From: Cystobasidiopsis lactophilus
Taxonomy: Eukaryota > Basidiomycota > Agaricostilbomycetes > Agaricostilbales > Chionosphaeraceae
Assembly (NCBI GenBank): GCA_001599975.1
Contig: BCIO01000001.1
Coordinates: forward strand, 620,001 to 684,000
Reading direction: 5' to 3'
Length of the DNA: 64,000 nucleotides
In this document: one piece after another, positions 22,553 to 35,241 of the stretch
Layout of the letters: each line of letters opens with the position of its first letter
Position numbering within the stretch: the first letter of the stretch is position 1
Notes under the pieces: generated by a model
What the model saw: the letters and a program-made list of their open reading frames with translations, nothing else
Databases searched by the model: none
Told to the model about the DNA's origin: nothing
Position numbers and translations under genes: made by a program

Positions 22553-22993
22553 AAAAAAGGCTGAGACTACTTGAAGGGGCCCCTTCAAGCAGTCCCAACC
22601 CGGCTCTCAGGTTCGAGTTAAGGTGAATAGTCAAAGCCGGGCAAATGGCGCTGATCAGAGCTCGTCCCATTTGCCCTTAATCTTTGTACCAAACCCCGTC
22701 GCTAAGGCGCAAGGCCCGCAAGCCCCTTCAATTGCGCAACGGGACCTCTAATCCTGAGGAGCCTTTTTGGTGGCCAGAATAATAATTTGTCCAGTATTCG
22801 ACCTGTATGACTAGGCTACGGCGACGCCGCGCGTATACGTGTGCAAGAACCGACCCATTTACCCAGTTGTGGAACCCAACCGTTGACAACAAATTTGCCA
22901 CCGAGCGGCGCATTTCACGCGCTCAACTTTGGTCGCGTCCGCCGACAAAGTCCGCGCTTGCTCCCTTGGGAGAAGGAAACAGTTGCAAGCTGC
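22553..22993 (-). ncRNA. Conserved element downstream of U6 copy 1, candidate Pol III RNA
   Basis: About 430 bp that is highly similar to 52,798-53,225 in inverted orientation. On the minus strand it ends with an inverted repeat built on a 20-bp palindrome (gact...agtc, 22565-22594) followed by six T (22558-22553), a Pol III-type terminator. Reading frames here are short and not conserved between copies. It does not match U1-U5, SRP, RNase P or RNase MRP RNA motifs that I can recall. It could be a separate RNA gene, a read-through part of the U6 unit, or a non-autonomous repeat. Confidence 0.45.
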
Positions 22994-22999
22994 AGCAAT

Positions 23000-23125
23000 A
23001 AATGAAGGTTCTCCGCAAGGGAGAACCCACTCTGACCGTGCGTGTCTTCCTTGTGCAGGGGCCAGTGGCACGCTAATCTTCTCTGTATCGTTCCAATGTG
23101 ATTAGGTCCCACTTCTGAGCGAATA
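23000..23125 (-). ncRNA. U6 snRNA copy 1, diverged, possibly a pseudogene
   Basis: The minus strand contains the U6 core ATTGGAACGATACAGAGAAG, then ATTAGC, and GCCCCTGCACAAGGA followed by GACACGC. These are the 5' invariant region, the ACAGAGA box, the AGC triad and the internal stem-loop. Against the usual U6 there are about five extra bases just after the AGC triad. No run of four or more T follows within the expected distance, and no TATA-like box lies about 25 bp upstream. These defects argue against normal Pol III expression of this copy. The 5' end is approximate. Confidence 0.75.
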
Positions 23126-23430
23126 GCATAGGAGCTGTCGATGCAGACACTAGAGCAAGACCGGCAGAGTGTGCTCTGTTGTGGGTTTGACGTACGAGTC
23201 AAAAACGGAAGCTGGCGAGAGTCGCCACCCAAAGTCGGCTGCCGATCCCACGGCCAGTGGCTGCTGTTGGTGGTCTCAAGCAAGAGCTAGCTGGCAATCT
23301 TATGGCAGGCTTCTGTGTGCATCATGCACAAAGGCTTCCAGGGAAAATGAAGGCAGGTTTTAATGCGACTCTGCAATTGTATAGTACATTTCGTGTCCAA
23401 GATCGTCATATGCAAACAGAACGAACAGCA
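23126..23430. other. Intergenic between U6 copy 1 and SEC18
   Basis: About 305 bp; no gene seen. It holds the upstream region of U6 copy 1 and the 3' region of SEC18. Confidence 0.5.
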
Positions 23431-26625
<3,195 letters not shown>

Positions 26626-26729
26626 TCTTGTTGGGATGGACGGCGAGGTTTGAAACTCAGGCGCATGAACACGTCTGCAACCTCAAATGCACTTGTGGCG
26701 TGTCTAGCCACTTGGGCCAATACAACAAG

Positions 26730-28049
26730 CTATAGCAATCGTAATACACCCAATAAAGACAAAATTGAAAGGGGCAAGAGGGGGGCGTGGAACCGAGTGG
26801 CGAAGGAGACCTCGAAGGCCGAATCAGAAGTGGGCTGGCTTGGAGGTTCATGCACTGTGTAATGGGCAATGGATGAAGATGTAGGCAAGTCGGAGGGATC
26901 GTCATTAGGCGCAGAAGTCGGTTTGGGCTTGGTAGCTTTAGTGGAGGTCGAAGAGGGAGGTGGTGGCGTTGACAGCGCTTGGATGTCGGCTGGGTCAGTC
27001 GGCATCCAGAACGCGCCATAGGTATCTCCGTTCCTGTGCGTTGGTCTTTCACAGTCAGCCAGAGCATTAGCCAGACTAAGGTCAGCGCAAGGACGAACAT
27101 GCGAGTCTCGACCTGAGGCAGTGCGGCTAGAGTCTGCATCAAGCCTTGCATTGGCTGAAACGTAGGGCCAGGATCGAATACTGGGCTCCTTGAGCAATCT
27201 TTGAGCTATGATCCTACAGCCAAGCCAAAGTTGAAGCCCGCGCTCACCATGTCTGATCCGGCAGCGAGCCAGCAGTTGCTATTGGTGCATCTTGCTTGGT
27301 ATTGGTGATGTCCATCTGGAAGCAGGACACATAGTCGAATAACACTGGCGGGCCGCTGTCGCCTTGGTAGCTGTCCCCGCCCCTGTTAGTAGATACAGTC
27401 GTCAGCCGTGGAACTCGCTAAAGGCAAACGACATTGACAGACCACAGCCAAGCCCAAACGAACGTATGCCTCCCGCTTTCCAGTTGGTCGCTGATGCTCA
27501 AATTGCCCTGGCAGATGACCTCTGAGTCGCTGGTGCCCGGCACGTCAATGCCATCCTCGTTCTTCCCGCAGTTCTCCCAGTCCAGCTGGGCGTACGGCGT
27601 CGTCTTGAACAGGTCGTCCGTTGGGTCGTTGGTGTTGGCGTGCCAGATGTACAGGAACCGGTTGGTGCGGTTGGACCCGACCGGCTCGTCGCCGTCGTAG
27701 AAGGAATGCCGGTTCGAAGGCCAGACCAGCCTCTTGAACGTGCCCGCTTGGACTTGGGGAGGCTTAGGGGAGGTGTTGAGCGTCGAGCCAGTCAGAGATG
27801 TACATAGTTTGCCTCTGGCGCTCACCCTCTGTGAGTTTCGCTTCAAGTCAAGATCAGGGTCAACGCTCACTGAGTGGGATGCCAGTTCTGCATCGCTAGC
27901 GGCGAAACCAGTTCATGGTAGGGCCAAGAATCGTCCGAGCTGCAGCTCGAAGGCCCATTGCCCGGGCGGTAATCCGTGCAGCCTAAAAACGAGTGGGAAG
28001 AGGCGAGGGGAGCCAAGGACAAGAGGCATGTCCACTTTGAGAGGATCAT
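26730..28049 (-). CDS. Secreted, probably GPI-anchored copper-oxygenase (LPMO)-like protein
   Basis: Likely extracellular copper enzyme related to lytic polysaccharide monooxygenases. A signal peptide (MILSKWTCLLSLAPLASS) is followed directly by His in HSFLGCTDYRPGNG, so cleavage would expose an N-terminal His, the hallmark of the copper histidine brace. Later come SPLAMQNWHPTQ, QLDWENCG, LESGRHTFVWAWLW (second His candidate plus aromatic strand) and LFDYVSCFQMDI (axial Tyr and a disulphide Cys). A Pro/Ser/Thr-rich linker and a hydrophobic end (PLLPLSILSLLGVLRLL) suggest a GPI anchor. The exact AA family is not certain, and GPI-anchored relatives can act in copper handling rather than polysaccharide oxidation. 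Introns are short. Confidence 0.65.
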
Positions 28050-28616
28050 TTAAAGCATTATTGCAGGCCTCGGTCGACGCGAGGAGAGGCCCTTCGGAAG
28101 GTGTTCATCCCAGCGTGAGACGGAAGCTTTCAGAGTTGGTGTCACCCCAGAGCCCACAGAAAGGAAAGGCAAAACAGGGTAGGCTTAGACAGATTTCATA
28201 TTGGTGTTTGAGATACCGAGGCATCAGAATGGCGCGGCCTGATAGCAAGAGCAGACTCGGACCTTGGAAGGGCGCGACTCTTCATCGGCAGCCAGTCGCA
28301 ACCAGCGCCGCCGCCGTGATCGCCATGAAGAGTGTTTTAAAAGAGAGTTTAGCAGGCTTGCAAGACGTAGTTTTCACAGCAGTCACCAGTGAGAGGTCAA
28401 CTCTAGTCAAGGTTCGGCGTTTGGTGGGCGGCAGACAACGAGCGAAGTGCGCGGGCGGGCGGCTGGCTGAACGTCATCTGACCCGGGTGGGATGGGCCGG
28501 AAGCCCAATGCAGAGCGATGTATAGGTGTAGATTCCTCTGGCGAGAGTCATCAAGATGAAGAATTGGACGAACAAGCGAAACTATAAAAGTGCCGCGGGC
28601 TATTTGCCACCTTCCT
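28050..28616. other. Intergenic, no gene seen
   Basis: About 565 bp upstream of the copper-oxygenase-like gene and downstream of the first carbonic anhydrase. An open frame across it lacks any recognisable similarity. Confidence 0.5.
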
Positions 28617-29356
28617 TCAGACCACCTCACGAAGAAGCCCTGTCTCGACATCCAGCTTGAAGCCGAAGATTTCCGTCTCTTTGGAGATGTAGGGTGAGTT
28701 GCGAAGGAGCGCGACGTCCTCCAGGATGCTTCCCTCCATGCTGGTAAAAGCGAATCAGTACTTGAATAGGCGAATATCAAGGAGTTGAACATACTCTGTG
28801 ATCTCGCCAAAGGCCCACTCGTCAATCTCGGCAGCCTTCTCCGGAGCTCGCTTCTTCAGCATCTCGCGAACCTCCGCGTCGAGCACGTGAGTCACTCCAC
28901 AGTCGGTGTGATGGACCACCACGACAGCCGCCAATCCACCAATCGCATCGAGCGTGGCCAAGCTGCGTAAAGCATCGCTGGCCCTGCCGCCAGCATTGCG
29001 AATGATGGCCGCCTCTGCGAATTGACCTGTCAAATGATGCTCTAGCGTCAAGAGAGAAGAACGATCATACCAGGACCTTTGAGTCCAAAGTACTGCTCTG
29101 GAACAATGCGAGGGTCGGAGCAGGTTACTGGTGAGGTGAATGAATTGAGGTTTATTGGGCGAAAGTCACACAGCTTCACTCACCAACGACGATCCCGCCA
29201 CCGTTCTTTCTTGCCCTTTCACGCATGACTGGAAATGCTGGAGGCGTCAAAGGAACGGCGACGGCCCTGGTCGTAATCCCTGTTGGTCCGACTCACACGA
29301 GACACGCTTTGGTCAACTCACCTGTTCCGTTCAACCAGAGCTCTGACTCTTTGCAT
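28617..29356 (-). CDS. Beta-carbonic anhydrase 1
   Basis: Zinc enzyme interconverting CO2 and bicarbonate; cytosolic by the lack of a leader. The start MQRVRALVERNR is split after an early exon, then NGGGIVVVTCSDPRIVPEQY carries the zinc Cys with the Asp-Arg dyad. RNAGGRASDALRSLA and VVVVHHTDCGVTH supply the zinc His and second Cys. The end reads KLDVETGLLREVV. It is the short type (about 165-175 aa) of fungal beta-carbonic anhydrase. It lies in tandem, same strand, with a paralogue at 29,837-30,588, most likely from duplication. The two differ mainly at the N-terminus and helix regions. Confidence 0.93.
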
Positions 29357-29836
29357 GATTTTCCGTGTTATTGAGATGAATGGTCGAGTGGGATTGGACG
29401 GGAAAGAATGACAATTGTCGCATATATACTCTTGGCTGACTAAGTTCCCCTCTTGGGACGAATAATGACGGTCGCAACTGCAGAAACGGTGACAAACCAC
29501 AAATTCGTTGTAGATCAGATTGAAGCAGGTGGCATGGAAGTCGAGCACAGAAGTATGCACGCAAGAAAAGGCGCGTGAATTTTTGGCACTGGGCGCGCGA
29601 GGTGGCAAAAAGACGAGCAGCAGCATCAAATGCAAGGCAAACCGCTTCAGCGGCGAGCATTGGAAACCTTGACATGCCTATATCTGAAGTAACAGGCCCA
29701 AGCTTTAGAGGAGCAAGAAGTTTAGCTTGAGCCGAGCACCAATCTCTCACGGCCGCGGCGGCTGGTGGTACAAATGGAGCTAGTAGTGGGTCTTATTTCA
29801 TGAGAAGGCAGAAATCCCTATGATGTACGAGTGCAC
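29357..29836. other. Intergenic between tandem carbonic anhydrases
   Basis: About 480 bp; it should contain the promoter of the first carbonic anhydrase. No gene seen. Confidence 0.5.
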
Positions 29837-30588
29837 CTATTTGACTTCCACCAACAGGCCAGTCTCGAGGTCAAGGCGGTAGCCGACAATGACCGTCTCC
29901 TTGGCGATGAAGGGCGAGTTGCGCAGGAGAGCGACGTCCTCGCGGATGCTGCCATCCATACTGTCGGGTTCTTCATATGAGCGGAGGTTCAAAACGGGGG
30001 GGATAAGGGAGAAACGCACTCCTTGATCTCGTTGAAGGTGAAGCCATCGATCTCTCCGGCCTTCTCGGGAGCCTGCTGCTTGAGAAGAGCACGAATGTCG
30101 GCATCAGAAGCATGGGTGGTGCCACAGTCGGTGTGGTGGATGACGACGATAGCGCGGAGGCCGGTGAGAGCATTCAAGGTGGCGAGGCTCTTGAAGGCAT
30201 CAGCGGCGCGGCCACCGGCGTTGCGAATGACGCCAATTTCTGTTTAGAAAGGCCGAATCAGAATCTTCGAACAAGGGCAGGAAGGTCAGAGAGGGCCTAC
30301 CAGGGCCTTTGCAGTCGAAGAAGTTCTCGGGCACAACGCGAGGGTCGATGCAGCTCACTGGAAACGGCCTTGTTAGCGGTGCACAACAACCCAGGTGATT
30401 TAAACACTTACCGACAACGACGGCGCCGCCGCTGGGCTTGAGCATGCTGGCGATGTCGACGAGCTTGGGAGGTTGCACCCAGGAAGAGGCAGCAGCCCTG
30501 CGCACGTGTTTGGTTAGCGTTGATGAATCATCGCGGCAGAAAGGCGTAACAACTTGTTTCGCGAAATAAGATTCTGGACGGCTTCCAT
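29837..30588 (-). CDS. Beta-carbonic anhydrase 2
   Basis: Paralogue of the gene at 28,617-29,356. The start MEAVQNLISRNK splices to AAASSWVQPPKLVDIASMLK, so its N-terminal helix is longer. Zinc and catalytic residues are kept: VVSCIDPRVVPENFF (Cys, Asp-Arg), RNAGGRAADAFKSLA and IVVIHHTDCGTTH (His, Cys). The Ser of CSDPR is Ile here. It ends YRLDLETGLLVEVK. Typical role in fungi is supplying bicarbonate for carboxylases and CO2 sensing. The longer front could affect dimer contacts, but that is inference. Confidence 0.93.
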
Positions 30589-31682
30589 TATTCGATTGTG
30601 AGAGGTTGCGGTTGGTTATGAGCGCTGGAGGTTATTGCGCCTGGAGGTGGATGAAGTCGACTTGGATGTGGTTAAGAGCCGCGCGACCATTTTATACGTT
30701 TTGAAGCCGCGCGGCTCGCGTTGCGGCTCAGTCAGCTTGGCTGGGCATTTTACAGTCAGCCTCGGTCTCAACAGCTTCGGGCATCGAAAGAACGAAATAA
30801 GCGTTCAGCAGCGCGGACGGAAGCGGCGGGCACATGAGAATGCTGGCTCTGGGTCACGAGAATCGGAAGCAGTACCGAGTATCATTCAGCCCAATTGTCA
30901 TGCGGCTGTGGCCAGTGGCCACCAGTGGCACTCTTCAATGGGATCGCCCGATTTTCCTTTTCTGATCACCACAACGAAGCCAGTCCATTTTGGTTCACTA
31001 CTGCCATGCTTGAACGAAAACTTTTCAACTCGAACAAAAGCGCCAAAGCATGTCTTGATCGCTGAGAGCAAGGAAACTCTGTCAGAGTCGCCAGTGACAA
31101 AAAGCGAGCTTTTTTAATTAGTCGGCCTGCAGGCCACCACGTCAGGAGTCGATGGCCAGTGGCTGGCTCATTCTGCTGCTTTTGACTGTTCCCAGACTGG
31201 GATAAAAGATGTTGCGAGCTAACACACTGGCAACCGTTGGCACGATCACTTGATGATCTTCGAAGTTTGGGAAAAAGGGCTCCAGTATCACCAAATGATC
31301 GACCTTCAACCTTCAATCATGCCACCTAAAGATAGCAGTGGTAGCATTGAACGCTCAGTCAGAGGCGTACATAGAGCTGCTCGTTCTTGTGGACAGCAAG
31401 AAGGCGTCTTGGATGCCACCGCCACTGCCTTCGGACGGCGACGGTTGCTATTCTTTGGATGTTTGGCATTCTTTTGTCGAACCGAAGGAGTGTTTGTTAC
31501 GGTATATAGGTCGATCTCTTTTGCTTCAAAGTTTTGGGGGTGCTTTATGTCCGCAAAACACTCCAGATTGTTTTCTCACCTCTTGTTCCTCAAAGACCAG
31601 ATTCCAACTAACTCCAAGTAAGTCCATCGTATCAGAGTTCAGACCTTTGAGTGCTCAGCGAAGTGCAGGCCCGTTCGCCGTT
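30589..31682. other. Long intergenic stretch, no gene seen
   Basis: About 1.1 kb between divergent genes. AT content is higher than in flanking coding DNA. Open frames overlap it but show no protein pattern I can support. It should hold the promoters of carbonic anhydrase 2 and the small membrane protein. Confidence 0.5.
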
Positions 31683-32231
31683 ATGAACCGCCTCTTTCTT
31701 ATGCTCCTCTCGCTCGCCGGCACCATCTGCATCGTGTCTGGCGCCATTATCTACAGCGTTGGATTCAATAGCGACGATGAAAGCTGCGACGAGTACGTTT
31801 GCACCTTCGGCGACGCCGGCATGATAGACGGTGGCATCGCGCTGATGGCCCTCGGCGCCCTTGCCGACCTCATCTTCATCATCTGCCTCATCGTGCACCT
31901 CAGTCGCCGCTCTTCTGCCGGCTACAAGAATCACTACTCTTGCATGTGGGGATTCCTCGACCCTCGCAATTTCGATCCCAACCAACCCCGCGTGTCCCAA
32001 CCTGCCGCCACACAGTACCAGCCGGCTGTGCACTATCAGCCCGCTCCCACTATGCAGTACCAACCCACTCCTTCTATGCCCTACCAGCCTGCTCCTACTC
32101 CTGCCCCTTCGACTAACTACCAAGCGCCTCCCCAGCCCGCTCAGCCGGCGCCAAGCTCGCGCTTTTGCGGCGCTTGTGGCGCCAGGACAAGCGGAGCCTT
32201 TTGCACTGCTTGCGGATCCAAGATTGTTTAG
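31683..32231 (+). CDS. Small two-helix membrane protein with C-terminal zinc ribbon (182 aa)
   Basis: Not recognised as a named family. A single uninterrupted frame encodes two hydrophobic segments (about residues 4-25, FLMLLSLAGTICIVSGAIIY, and 52-72, IALMALGALADLIFIICLIV), separated by a short loop with two Cys. After a basic stop-transfer sequence, the tail contains several YQPAP/YQPTP repeats. It ends with a zinc-ribbon-like motif, FCGACGARTSGAFCTACGSK (two CxxC pairs). The tail is probably cytosolic. The start at 31683 gives a hydrophobic N-terminus typical of such proteins. The lack of introns is unusual in this window. Function unknown; Pro/Tyr repeats and a ribbon suggest protein-protein contacts. 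Confidence 0.7.
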   Translation: MNRLFLMLLSLAGTICIVSGAIIYSVGFNSDDESCDEYVCTFGDAGMIDGGIALMALGALADLIFIICLIVHLSRRSSAGYKNHYSCMWGFLDPRNFDPNQPRVSQPAATQYQPAVHYQPAPTMQYQPTPSMPYQPAPTPAPSTNYQAPPQPAQPAPSSRFCGACGARTSGAFCTACGSKIV

Positions 32232-33342
32232 TCTGCAGGTACGCATGCATTCATCTGGCTCCCACTGCTGTTTGCCTAACGAACCAGCCTCACAGTCCTA
32301 GCCTGCCACCACCCTTGTTCATTCTCCCAGCATTCCACCAGTCCCTCTTTTGCTTCTTACCAATATTACCTCCACTTCCTTCTTAGCTGATAGACCTTCG
32401 CATCTTATATTTCATGCGCTGTTTGTGCACGCAGTTTCGCGGGTGAATTTTTTTGACTTTGTTTGCGTCCATTCCAAGACCGTCCCGGGGTTCCAACCGG
32501 CCCCCCAACGCCTTATGAAAGAATCCAGCGGTGGCGAACCAAGAGACTTGAGATTTCTTCCCGAGCGGAAGCCAAGCGGTGGCGCATGCGACAACGGACA
32601 CCTTTATGCGTAGAACGAAGTGCCACGTCAGCATCTGAAGACATTAATCCCCATTTAGGTAGGTGTCGTGGCTTTGGCGAGAGAGTGGAGAAAAGGCACG
32701 GTGGCGGAGGAGAAGGTTGGGCCCCTTCCTCATGGACTGTGGCTGGGCAATGGGAGTCCCTGAGCCGGTTCCTATCAAAACAAACACCTCCGTTTGAACA
32801 CGAGGCAAAAGCGACCTCGCCAGGAGCACGGAGCAAGCAAAAGCCAGGAGGCAAATTGAAATCGCTGCATGATTTGGTGGCAAGATGGCCCACTCGGACG
32901 ACGAATGCAGAGCAGACCCACGCTCTTTCAACGCGTGTCAAATTGTAATTGGTCCAATCATGAAGGCAAGGAAGCGCAAAGGTTCAGCGGAAGCTGGTGC
33001 CTTGGGACAAAACGGCACGCGACAAACTCAGAAATTTGCTCGCGGGGAAGCGGATGTGCAAGGTGGCAATGGTTTTAATTACAGGCGCTGCTAGAGCTAA
33101 CCCAAAAGAACTAGAAAAAGAACCGATGTGCAATGAAGAACAGAAAGAAAAAGCCAAAGAGGAAAATGTGTGTACAGAACGGCTCAGCCCTCAAGTCCAT
33201 ATTCGCCGCCACAACCATGCATGAGGGCGAAAGATTTGGAAGGGAGGAGTGAGTCCGTGAGGTTTTGAGGGTGGTGGTGTTACAATGCCGACGAAGTTGG
33301 TGTTCTAAGAAGGTCGTTAAAGAAAAGATGAGGAAGACACAT
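32232..33342. other. Long intergenic stretch, no gene seen
   Basis: About 1.1 kb between two convergent genes. Several overlapping open frames lack recognisable protein features. Confidence 0.5.
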
Positions 33343-34899
33343 CTAGAAGTCGGCATCTAGGCAGAAGGCCTTGTCGTCTGCCTTCTGTGAGTTGACGTCG
33401 TCGTCGGTGGTGAGGTGGGTGCGGACACCGGCTTTTGCGTAGTCGGACACCTTCTTCTCGAAGAAGTTGGTCTTGCCACCGAGGGCTGCAACTCCACGTT
33501 AGTAAGACACTCAAAGGTGAGCTCAGCAGGAGAAGCGTGGCTCACAGATGAGCTCCATGAAATCGAAGGGGTTTGTCGTGTTATATGACTTGGGGTTGCC
33601 GAGCGCGACCAATAGGCGGTCAGCGACGAATTCCTGTAGGTTGCGCGTCAGGAGCTATTCGTTTGAGCACGAATAGAGGAGACAGGCCAACTCACAATGT
33701 ACTGGCGCATGAGGGTGGCGTTCATGCCGATGAGGGAGACGGGCAGGGCGTCGGTAAGGAACTCCTTCTCAATCTCGACGGCCTCCTCGATGATGGCCTT
33801 GACGGTGTCTGGGTGGGGTCGGCGCTTGAGGTGGGAGAAGAGGAGGCAGGCAAAGTCGGTGTGCAGGCCCTCGTCGCGGGAGATGAGCTCGTTGGAGAAG
33901 GTGAGGCCGGGCATGAGGCCGCGCTTCTTGAGCCAGAAGATGGAAGCGAAGGAGCCTGTTTGAGCTTCCAGGTAAGAGTCTTTCAACGTGTTCTTGGTGA
34001 CAGGCAACAAACCGGAGAAGAAGATGCCCTCGACGGCGGCGAAGGCGACGAGGCGCTCGCCAAAAGTGGCGTCCTTGTCGCCGATCCAGTTGAGGGCCCA
34101 GTCGGCCTTCTTCTTGATGCACGGGATGGTCTCGATCGAGTTGAAGAGGTTGTTGCGCTGGATGGGGTCGCGCACGTAGGTATCGATCAAGAGGGAGTAG
34201 ACCTCAGAGTGGATGTTTTCCATCATGATCTGCTCACTTGTCAGTTTGGCGCCGATGAAACTCGATCGACGGTCAACGCACCTGAAAGCCATAGAAGCAG
34301 CGGGCCTCAGCGGCTTGGACTTCGTTGGAGAAGCGCTCGAGCAGGTTCTCGTTGACGATGCCATCGGACGCGGCGAAAAAGGCCAAGACGTGGGAAATGA
34401 AGTGCTGTTCGTCGCGACTCGCGTCAGCCAGGGTTAATGAGCAGGTGTCAAGGGATGTAGACGCACGCGCTCGTTGTCGTTGAGCCTGTTCTCCCAGTCG
34501 TGCAAGTCCTTGGACAGGTCCATCTCCTCGGCGGTCCAGAACGAGGCTTCGGCGCGCTTGTACGCCTGCCAGATCTCGTGGTACTTGATGGGGAAGAGCA
34601 CGAAGCGCTTGTCGTTGGGCTGCAGCAGCGGCTCTGGGGTGTGGCTGTCAGCGCGCCGGCCAAAAAAATACTGAGGCGGGAAGCGACTTGCCATCCTCGT
34701 CGCACTTGACGTTCTCCAGGTCGCCCACGTATTTGCGCTCAAAGTTGTTCTGCCTCGTGTTGGCAGGCATCACCTTCTCCTTCTTGGTGGGCGCAGCGAG
34801 CTCGAGCTTGGCCGGCTTGGACAAAGTCGCGCTGTTGAAGTTGACCTTTTCGAGCGCGCGGCCGAGGGGCTTGGACGGGGTTTCGAGCTGGGCAGACAT
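33343..34899 (-). CDS. RNR2: Ribonucleotide reductase small subunit
   Basis: R2 subunit carrying the di-iron tyrosyl radical for deoxynucleotide synthesis. The start [16 protein letters not shown] is followed by the R2 core: [35 protein letters not shown] (first iron ligand), [20 protein letters not shown] (Glu and His ligands and radical-Tyr region) and [15 protein letters not shown] (Glu/His ligands). The end [11 protein letters not shown] is the acidic, aromatic tail that docks on the large subunit. Length about 410 aa with several introns; one intron lies between FFSG and SFASIFW. All metal-binding residues appear present, so it is an Rnr2-type rather than an Rnr4-type subunit. Confidence 0.96.
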
Positions 34900-35241
34900 G
34901 AGCGTGTAGTAGTTGTGAAGGTGTGAGGAGGAGGAGAGAAGGGGATTTGGGTGGTGGGACGGGAGCAAGAACGCGAGCCTCCATTAAAGTCGCCTCCCGG
35001 TTTGTTTTGATTTCCACCACATTCCTCGAGCGCGCTCCCGATTGGTTCTGAGTAAACAATCGCAACTCCGGCCTTAAATCCCTGCAAATGAGAACACGCC
35101 CCGCGCGTCCAACCAACCAGAATCAGTCCTCCTCCCCTCCCAACCTTACTGGTCAAAAGACGCAGCCGGCTTGCCAAGGAGCCTGTGAAAAACATGACGC
35201 GTCAAAAAGTCTGCCTGAAAGCTGGAGAGAGAGCGGGCAAC
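34900..35241. other. Intergenic, RNR2 upstream region
   Basis: About 340 bp between the FMP27 stop and the RNR2 start on the same strand. No gene seen. Confidence 0.5.

Noticed and set aside
23041-23100. An mRNA-type intron inside U6 copy 1, as known in some basidiomycete yeasts
   Set aside because: The extra segment is only about five bases and lacks GT and AG borders.
27734-28525. Plus-strand open frame of 263 codons
   Set aside because: Lies antisense to the copper-oxygenase-like gene and into the intergenic region, with no similarity to any family.
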